This document shows, one piece after another, positions 13,623-19,356 of a stretch of DNA of 19,356 nucleotides (position 1 is the stretch's first letter; each line of letters begins with the position of its first letter). The stretch is from positions 1 through 19,356 of the forward strand of contig JACQTN010000496.1 of the NCBI GenBank assembly GCA_016210785.1, written 5' to 3'. Source of the DNA: Armatimonadota bacterium (GTDB lineage Bacteria; Sysuimicrobiota; Sysuimicrobiia; Sysuimicrobiales; JACQTN01). A program made the position numbers and the translations under genes. The notes under the pieces were generated by a model. That model was given only the letters and a program-made list of their open reading frames with translations. It was not told the DNA's origin and ran no database searches.

Positions 13623-14516
13623 TCATCTCGCTTGAGCCCCGGGATCCGCGACGTCCACCGTGAGCACAAACGGGGAGCCGCCGCCGGAGACGGGATGAAT
13701 CGTGATGGTGTAGGTGCCCGGCTCTCGGGCGCGGTAGCCCTCTTCCACCAGGTCCAGGCGCCGATCGGGGGCGATCACGGGGATGCCGCCGCCCCCTTCC
13801 CGCACCAGGTACAGGATCTGCCCCACTGCCACGCGCACACGCCGATCGGCGGCAACTACTCCCCGCCGCGCGGCGTACCGCCAGTACGCCCTGGGCAGCG
13901 TCTCGGGCAGGGTGCCGCGGAATGGGGTCGGCACCATACGCCTGTCCTCCATGGTCCACGCCAGCGCGCCGACGGCGCCGCGCTCCACAACCTTCCGGTC
14001 AACCAGGACCACGGCACCCGCGATGCCCTGCCGCCGCAGCAGCACAACGGCGCGCCGGCCGTCGAATCCGACCACGTCGTAGGCCAGGCGCGGGCCGGGC
14101 CAGGCCAGCGAAGGAAAGACGACCACCCTCGACCGCGAGGACTGCGCACCGCCGGCGAGCGGCCCGATGAGCGGTGGGAGGAATCCCCGCCCGGCGAGTT
14201 GCTCCCGATACACCAGCGTCCACGCCGGGGCGCGGCCCGGGCCACCGACCGGCGCCACCGCGGCGATGACGCCGTGCAGCACGTCTTGCGGCGCCCCCGG
14301 AAACGCCGGCACCTGCCCCACCAGGATCACCTCATGCGGGGGACGCCCATCCAGGTCGGCGCGCGCTCTGAACAGGATGAGGGTGCCGCGGGGAAACAGG
14401 GTCAGCGGGGACGGCTCGGGGGGCACGGCCTGCGTCGGCCCGGGCGCCACCGACATGACGATGAGAATCGCGATGAGCGCCCGCAGAATCGTGGTGCGCA
14501 ACACTCCCGGTCTCAC
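13623..14516 (-). CDS. Secreted protein of unknown function
   Basis: 297 aa. The N-terminus is a signal peptide (basic start, hydrophobic RALIAILIVMSVAPG, cleavage probably at TQA-VPP near residue 30). The mature part is rich in beta-type segments (RGTLILFRARADL, ESWTL-like strands, GTYTITIHPVSGG, SPFVLTVDVAD). The last 60 residues resemble an Ig-like or pre-peptidase C-terminal-like sandwich, but no family is recognised. The start is a GTG at 14516 without a clear ribosome-binding site and is uncertain. It follows the M16 pair by 25 bases and is probably in the same transcript, so a role at the cell surface with those peptidases is possible. Confidence 0.65.
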   Translation of the reverse strand: MRPGVLRTTILRALIAILIVMSVAPGPTQAVPPEPSPLTLFPRGTLILFRARADLDGRPPHEVILVGQVPAFPGAPQDVLHGVIAAVAPVGGPGRAPAWTLVYREQLAGRGFLPPLIGPLAGGAQSSRSRVVVFPSLAWPGPRLAYDVVGFDGRRAVVLLRRQGIAGAVVLVDRKVVERGAVGALAWTMEDRRMVPTPFRGTLPETLPRAYWRYAARRGVVAADRRVRVAVGQILYLVREGGGGIPVIAPDRRLDLVEEGYRAREPGTYTITIHPVSGGGSPFVLTVDVADPGAQAR

Positions 14517-14541
14517 GGCACGCTAGCGGCGGCCGGGCGCG

Positions 14542-15882
14542 TTACGGCGCGCCGGGCGCCAGGATCACCACGGTGGGGACGTCCAGATACTTCCGCGCCA
14601 CCCGCTGCACGTCTTCCGAGGTGACCCGCGCGATCAACTCCGGGTAACGCGCGTCGTATGCGAACCCCAGGCCCAGCGCCTCGTACCAGGCCGGGTACCA
14701 GGCCTGCCGCTGGATGCGTTCGTGGCCGATGGCGTGGTTGCCGATCAGGTACCCCTTCGCCCGCTCGACCTCATCCGCCGGGACCGGGCCGGCCCGCAGT
14801 CCCGCCACCACCTTCAGCATGTCGTCCCGCACGCGTGCCGCCTGTTCCGGCGTCGTTCCCGCGTAGGCCAGCAGGTAGCCGGGCCCGGCGCGCGTCGGCA
14901 TCACCGAGCCAACCTGGTAGGCGAGCCCCTGCTTCTGCCGGATCTCCGCGTACAGGCGGGAGCTCTGCATCTCTCCCATCACCGCGTTGAGCACCTTCAG
15001 CGGGGGATAGTCGGCGCTGTGCGCGCCGGGGGCCAGGAAGCCGATCGCGAGCCAGGCGGCCCGCGTCTGACGCGGCTCGCGCAGCTCCCGCAACGCCGTG
15101 GGGCGCGGCGCCAGCGCCCGTTCCACCGACGGCAGCAAGCCCACGCGCGCAGGCAGCCGCGCCGGCCGCATCTCTCCCAGCGCGCGGCTCACGCGGGCCA
15201 CTGCCTCGTCTGCGCGCAGCGCCCCGGCCACGGAAACCACCATGTTGTTGGGGACGAAGAAGGTCCGGTAGTAGTCGAGGAGATCCTGCCGCGTGAAGGA
15301 CGCCACCGCCTCAGGCGTGCCGGCCAGCGGGCTGCCGTAGGGATGGTGCGGGTACAGGGCGCGCAGCAAACGCTGCCACACCAGATCGAGGGGACGGTCC
15401 CCCTGGGCGCGGATGCGGGCCAGGATGAGCCGGCGCTGCCGCTCCACCTCCGCGGGATCGACGGTGGCGCGCTGGAGGATGTCCGCCACCATCTCCAGCG
15501 CCAGACCCGCGTGAGCGGGCGTGACCACCGCGGTGACCTCGATGTAGTCGGGCGCGGCGGTGGCCGTGAGTTCTCCCCCCACCGCCTCCATCCCCAGGGC
15601 GATGTCCTGCGCCGTGCGCGCGCCCGCGCCCTTCAGCAGCATCTCTGCCACGAAGGTGGCCAGCCCCGTCGTCTTCGGCGTCTCGTAGCGTTGGCCGCCG
15701 CGCACGAGCACCTCCACCGCCACCAGGTTCACGCCCGGCATCTGGCGGGCCAGAACCACCAGCCCGTTGGGCAGCACCGCGCGGTGCACCGCGGGCGGCG
15801 CCTGCGCGTTGAGCGGCGCGGCGAGAAGAGCGAGCCCCACCACGATCACCGCGGCGGCGGCAGGACGGCGCGCGCGGCCCAC
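14542..15882 (-). CDS. M16-family peptidase, non-catalytic subunit
   Basis: 446 aa with a signal peptide (VIVVGLALLAAPLNAQA, cleavage near residue 27). It has the two-lobed M16 fold: VLPNGLVVLARQMPG near residues 36-50 and the C-terminal SSRLYAEIRQKQGLAY motif. Where active members have HFLEH, this one reads TFVAE (76-80), so the zinc site is lost. In the M16B subgroup, catalytic and inactive subunits often form a heterodimer encoded side by side, as here. The start is a GTG at 15882, one base after the stop of the active partner, behind GGAGGG. Exported, probably periplasmic or extracellular. Confidence 0.88.
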   Translation of the reverse strand: MGRARRPAAAAVIVVGLALLAAPLNAQAPPAVHRAVLPNGLVVLARQMPGVNLVAVEVLVRGGQRYETPKTTGLATFVAEMLLKGAGARTAQDIALGMEAVGGELTATAAPDYIEVTAVVTPAHAGLALEMVADILQRATVDPAEVERQRRLILARIRAQGDRPLDLVWQRLLRALYPHHPYGSPLAGTPEAVASFTRQDLLDYYRTFFVPNNMVVSVAGALRADEAVARVSRALGEMRPARLPARVGLLPSVERALAPRPTALRELREPRQTRAAWLAIGFLAPGAHSADYPPLKVLNAVMGEMQSSRLYAEIRQKQGLAYQVGSVMPTRAGPGYLLAYAGTTPEQAARVRDDMLKVVAGLRAGPVPADEVERAKGYLIGNHAIGHERIQRQAWYPAWYEALGLGFAYDARYPELIARVTSEDVQRVARKYLDVPTVVILAPGAP

Positions 15883-15883
15883 G

Positions 15884-17209
15884 CTACCGCCCTCCCCGAG
15901 GCCGCAGGACGGCGACCACGTGGTCCTGCGGGGTCAGGTACTTTGCGGCGACGCGCTTCACGTCGTCCGGCGTGACGCGCCGCATCCGTTCCATGTACGT
16001 GTCGACAAACTCCAGGTCGGCCAGCACGGCATAGTAACCCAGCACCCGCGCCATCCCGTCGGTGGTCTGGGTGCCGCGGGCGACCTGCGCTTCCAGCAGC
16101 GTCTTCGCCCGCCGGACTTCATCCTCCGTGACGCCGTCGGCGCGGATCCGCCGGATCTCCTCCAGGATGACGGCCTCGGCGCGCGCCGCCTGCTCGGGAT
16201 CCACCACCGCGCCCACGCTGATGGGCCCGGAGTCCTCTTGGGTCAGGTAGAACGCGTCCACCTCGTGGGCGATGCCGGGGTCGCGCAGGGCCCGGTACAG
16301 CCGGGACGCCCGCCCCTCGCCCAGGATCGTGGCGAGCACGTCCAGGGCATAGGTGTCGGGATCGCGCACGCCCGGCCCCGGGAAGGCCAGTCGCAGGTAG
16401 GCCTGCCGCACGTCGCCGTCCTCCACGGAGCGGCGAACACCCCGCAGGGGAGGCTCCGCCGGCCGCGGCGGCCTGGCCGGCGGCCGGCCGCGGAAGCTCT
16501 GGTATGCGCGGCGAACCCTGGCCAGCGTCTCCTCCGCGCGCACGTCGCCCACGACGACCACGGCCATGTTAGACGGCACGTAGTAGGTGCGGTAGAAGCC
16601 GGCCAGCGCGTCGCGGCCCATGCCCGTGACGCTCTCCCGCGTGCCGAGCACGCGATGCCGGTAGGGATGCACGGTGTACAGCACGGCAAACATCTGGTCA
16701 AAGAGCAGGGCGGGCGGGTTGTCGTCGCGCCGGTTCATCTCCTCCAGGATGACGCGCCGCTCGCGCTCCACCTCCTGCGCGTCCAGCGTCGAGTTCATCA
16801 CCGCGTCCACCTGGAGGTCCAGCACGCGGTCGAAGAACCGGCTGGCCGCGACCAGCCAGTAGTACGTGAAGTCCCGGGAGGTGGCGGCGTTGACGCGCCC
16901 GCCGATGCTCTCAATCTCCCGCTCGATCTCCCCCACCTTCCGCCGGCGCGTGCCCTTGAACAGCATATGCTCCAGGAAGTGGGCGGCGCCGCTGGTCTCC
17001 GGCGTCTCGTCCTTGGACCCCGCCCGCACCCACACTTGAAGAGAGACGATCTCCGCGGCGCGGTTCTCGGCTACCACCACGGTGAGGCCGTTGTCCAGCA
17101 CCGCCCTGTGGACGCGCGGCGCGGGCGCCCCCTGGCCGGCCTCCCGAAGCCCCGGGAGGACCAGCAGAAACAGGCAGGCGATTGCCAGCAGGCGTCTTCC
17201 CCGGCGCAT
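15884..17209 (-). CDS. M16-family zinc metallopeptidase, catalytic subunit
   Basis: 441 aa with a signal peptide (LLAIACLFLLVLPG, cleavage probably near residue 27). HFLEH (residues 77-81) is the inverted zinc motif HxxEH. The third ligand is a glutamate in VILEEMNRRDD (156 or 157), at the expected spacing. GGRVNAATSRDFTYYW and ASRLYRALRDPGIAHEV are further M16 landmarks. It degrades peptides or processes exported proteins; the substrate is unknown. The ATG at 17209 follows GAGGG by 7 bases. It is the first gene of the long minus-strand run and is directly followed by its inactive partner. Confidence 0.93.
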   Translation of the reverse strand: MRRGRRLLAIACLFLLVLPGLREAGQGAPAPRVHRAVLDNGLTVVVAENRAAEIVSLQVWVRAGSKDETPETSGAAHFLEHMLFKGTRRRKVGEIEREIESIGGRVNAATSRDFTYYWLVAASRFFDRVLDLQVDAVMNSTLDAQEVERERRVILEEMNRRDDNPPALLFDQMFAVLYTVHPYRHRVLGTRESVTGMGRDALAGFYRTYYVPSNMAVVVVGDVRAEETLARVRRAYQSFRGRPPARPPRPAEPPLRGVRRSVEDGDVRQAYLRLAFPGPGVRDPDTYALDVLATILGEGRASRLYRALRDPGIAHEVDAFYLTQEDSGPISVGAVVDPEQAARAEAVILEEIRRIRADGVTEDEVRRAKTLLEAQVARGTQTTDGMARVLGYYAVLADLEFVDTYMERMRRVTPDDVKRVAAKYLTPQDHVVAVLRPRGGR

Positions 17210-17590
17210 CCATCAACCCTCGGCAGCGCGTGATGGCCGCTACACTAGATTTATGACCGGGCCAGGGTAGTCCCTGCACGCGCCCGGCCCCGCGCACCTC
17301 CGTATGCCCGCCTGCGCCATCCCGCCCGAAGTGCGTCCCGCCGTCGCCGCATCCCGCGGGGCCGCGCCCGGGCCCGCAGGCAGGTCAGGGCTCTGCTCCA
17401 CGCGGGCGAGGCAGGAGCACCCCCCGCAACGGGGCGAATAGCGGTATGCGGGCGGACGCGGATCGCGCCCGATCCCACCGGTCCCACAGGTCGCGGACAC
17501 GCTCGACGACGTGCCCCGCCCGCGGAAATCCACGCGGCGCGGCCGGGGGAGCATCTGGCTCACAACCAGGGGAAGGGAGGCGGAGCCAGC
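17210..17590. other. Divergent intergenic region, nothing recognised
   Basis: This 381-base gap separates the M16 genes (minus) from the solute-binding protein gene (plus) and should hold both promoters. I see no convincing -35/-10 pair, repeat or small gene. The open frames through it have the composition of random G+C-rich DNA. The right end has GGGAAGGGAGGCGGAG, a good ribosome-binding site for the gene at 17591. Confidence 0.5.
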
Positions 17591-19213
17591 ATGGCACAGC
17601 AGACGCGCCAGCAGCGTGCAGTACGGGTGACGCGGCGTGACTTCCTCAGGACCGCCGCGGGGACAGCGGCCGCCACCGCGGCCGGCGGCCTGGTCACCAG
17701 CCCCTACTTCAGCCCCGCCCAGGCCGGACCGGCAGCCACCGGCAAGAAGGATCTGGCGGTCGGGCTCTTCGCCGAGCCGCCCCAGTTCAACCCCTTCTAT
17801 CGCCTCGACATCATCGGGACCATCGTGGGCGACAACATCCACGGCAAGCTGGTGCGGGTCAACCCCAGAACCCGCAGCGTCGAGCCGGAGCTCGCCGAGT
17901 CCTGGAGCCAGAAGGACACCCTGACCTGGATCATCAAGCTCCGCCAGGGCGTGCAATGGCATAAGGGCTTCGGTGAGTTCACCGCCGAAGACGTGGACTA
18001 CACCTGGAACTTCGTCCTGGAGAAGAAGACCTTCCAGTTCGCCACCGCCCTCTTCCCCGTGCAGCGGGTGCGCGCGCTAGACAGGTACACCGTAGAGGTG
18101 CGCCTCAAGATCCCCTTCGGCGCCTTCCCGCTGGTGACCATGGAATACGGCGGCATGATGGTGTGCAAGAAGGCCCACGAGCAGATGGGCCCGGAGCGCT
18201 ACGGCCGGGAACCCGTCGGCGCCGGCCCCTTCGAGCTGGAGTCCTGGACGCGGGGCAGCAGCCTGGTGCTCAAGAAGAACGCGCGCTACTGGAAGCGCGG
18301 CCTGCCGCACCTGGAGCGCATCGTCTACCGGGTGATTCCCGACGCCACGGTGCGCATGGCTTCCCTGATCCGCGGCGAGATCGACTTCATGAGCCACCCC
18401 GACGCCAAGGACGTCCCGGAGGTGAAGGCAGGCCGGAAGGGAGGCAACCTGGTCTACACCAGCATCCCCGGCTGGAACTGGGATTACATGGCCTTCACGT
18501 TCCCGCCCCACATCAGCGCCGACTTCCCCACGGCGAAGTCCAAGGAACTCCGCCAGGCCATCAGCTACGCCCTGGACCGGGAGACCATCGTCAAAGAGAT
18601 CTACTTCGACGAGGCACTGGTCACCGACAGCCCCATCCCGCCCGGCTACATGGCCTACCGCCCCGTGCCCATCCGCTATCCGCGCCGGCGCGACCTGGGC
18701 CGCGCCCGGGAACTGATGCGGCGGGCCGGCATCTCCCGCCTCGACCTGGAGGTCATCACCTCCGACAAGGAGTGGCTGCGCCGCGAGACGGAACTGGCCG
18801 CCTCCATGCTCAACGACATCGGCATCCGCATCAAGATCGTCGGCCTGGACATCGGCACCTTCAACCAGCGCTGGCTCATCCGCAAGGACTTCCAGGCCCT
18901 CCTGGAAGACATCTCCATCGTCTCTCCCGACACCGACTCCACCGTGTACTGGTTCCACCGCACCGGCACCACGAGCTGGAACGGGTGGCAGCGCCCCGGG
19001 ATGGATGAGATCCTCGACCGGTCCCGGATGGTCTCCAATCCGGAGGAGCGGACCAAGCTCTACCACCAGGCCGTGGACGTCGTGCTGGAGGAGTGCCCCT
19101 TCATCTACATCGCCCACGTCAACAACGTGCGCATCCACAAGAAGGGGCTGGTGGGGTACGACCCGCACCCGCAGGAGTACGTCGTCCGGTTCGAGCAGGC
19201 GCGGTGGGAATGA
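17591..19213 (+). CDS. Tat-exported ABC transporter substrate-binding protein, family 5 (DppA/OppA-like)
   Basis: 540 aa. The N-terminus has a twin-arginine motif (TRRDFLR, residues 14-20) followed by an Ala-rich hydrophobic stretch and a likely AQA-G cleavage near 45, so it is exported folded by Tat. The mature part is an SBP_bac_5 protein: LAESWSQKD then TWIIKLRQGVQWHKG near 100-125, FTAEDVDYTWNFVLE, VGAGPFELESWTRGSSLVLK, and LRQAISYALDRETIVKEI. It binds peptides or similar solutes for import. The start follows GGGAGG. Permease and ATPase genes expected downstream lie outside the window. Confidence 0.93.
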   Translation: MAQQTRQQRAVRVTRRDFLRTAAGTAAATAAGGLVTSPYFSPAQAGPAATGKKDLAVGLFAEPPQFNPFYRLDIIGTIVGDNIHGKLVRVNPRTRSVEPELAESWSQKDTLTWIIKLRQGVQWHKGFGEFTAEDVDYTWNFVLEKKTFQFATALFPVQRVRALDRYTVEVRLKIPFGAFPLVTMEYGGMMVCKKAHEQMGPERYGREPVGAGPFELESWTRGSSLVLKKNARYWKRGLPHLERIVYRVIPDATVRMASLIRGEIDFMSHPDAKDVPEVKAGRKGGNLVYTSIPGWNWDYMAFTFPPHISADFPTAKSKELRQAISYALDRETIVKEIYFDEALVTDSPIPPGYMAYRPVPIRYPRRRDLGRARELMRRAGISRLDLEVITSDKEWLRRETELAASMLNDIGIRIKIVGLDIGTFNQRWLIRKDFQALLEDISIVSPDTDSTVYWFHRTGTTSWNGWQRPGMDEILDRSRMVSNPEERTKLYHQAVDVVLEECPFIYIAHVNNVRIHKKGLVGYDPHPQEYVVRFEQARWE

Positions 19214-19300
19214 GGGGTAGGTGCGTATCTGGGAAATCCGCATTGCGTACATGCGCAGGACCGACTCTGCCGAGTCCGAGCATCACCAGTATGTTGGAGT

Positions 19301-19348
19301 CCCCACTATCGCGGGTGGGGGTCATGGGGGCGACGAAGAGTCGCCCCC
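19301..19348. terminator. Tandem hairpins downstream of the binding-protein gene
   Basis: CCCCAC (19301-19306) pairs with GTGGGG (19315-19320), and GGGGGCGAC (19326-19334) pairs perfectly with GTCGCCCCC (19340-19348) around a 5-base loop. A smaller GACTC/GAGTC hairpin lies at 19263-19276. No U-run follows in the visible sequence. They could end or process the mRNA, or separate the abundant binding-protein message from the transporter genes. Confidence 0.4.
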
Positions 19349-19356
19349 GTCCGGAG

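Noticed and set aside
14722..17233. Long plus-strand open frames opposite the M16 genes
   Set aside because: They overlap two genes with clear M16 motifs and show no recognisable domains.
1..19356. CRISPR arrays, transposase genes, prophage or rRNA
   Set aside because: No regularly spaced repeats, transposase motifs, phage genes or conserved rRNA stretches are seen on either strand.

Overview
The window is a high-GC bacterial segment (roughly two thirds G+C by eye) with tightly packed genes, ATGA-type start/stop overlaps and no tRNA or rRNA. It carries a coproheme decarboxylase (HemQ/ChdC) and a Bacillus-like ferrochelatase (CpfC-like HemH). That points to the coproporphyrin-dependent heme route used by Gram-positive and related 'Terrabacteria' lineages. 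The mix of M16/M20 peptidases, Uma2 and a Tat-exported peptide-binding protein fits a soil or sediment member of such a lineage (Chloroflexota, Armatimonadota or a related candidate phylum). The phylum is inference and cannot be settled here.

Layout. At 1-93 is the 3' end of a possible DinB-like gene. At 216-565 is a frame-broken VOC (glyoxalase-fold) gene whose stop codon overlaps that of thrC. A minus-strand cluster then runs, in transcription order: rhodanese (3659-3309), GAF/fRMsr-like protein (3076-2591), SAM methyltransferase (2588-1845), threonine synthase (1842-562). The rhodanese is the most striking object. Its full domain is in one frame but interrupted by two UGA codons, and these fall exactly on the two active-site cysteines. 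A hairpin with bacterial SECIS geometry follows. It is best read as a selenoprotein with a Sec-Thr-Sec active site.

The plus strand next carries an M20-family hydrolase with altered metal ligands (3929-5305) and an Fe-S-type transcriptional repressor (5401-6039) whose promoter overlaps a perfect inverted repeat. After a repeat-bearing gap comes a translationally coupled run: a PlsY-like / acyl-ACP-reductase-like fusion (6508-8334), hemE (8331-9404) and hemH (9416-10333).

From 10481 to 17209 everything is on the minus strand. In transcription order it holds a catalytic M16 peptidase, its inactive partner, a secreted protein of unknown function, an unknown 146-aa protein overlapping hemQ, hemQ, a secreted alpha/beta hydrolase, a Uma2-family nuclease and a double-ACT-like protein. 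The last gene (17591-19213, plus strand) is a Tat-exported family-5 peptide/solute-binding protein, presumably the first gene of an ABC transporter that continues outside the window.

Functionally, hemE, hemH and hemQ supply three steps of heme synthesis, split over two divergently organised clusters. The rhodanese and the fRMsr-like GAF protein suggest a small sulfur/selenium redox unit upstream of thrC. Two related palindromic intergenic elements (near 3197 and 6288) share a nearly identical 16-base end and look like a dispersed repeat family of this genome.
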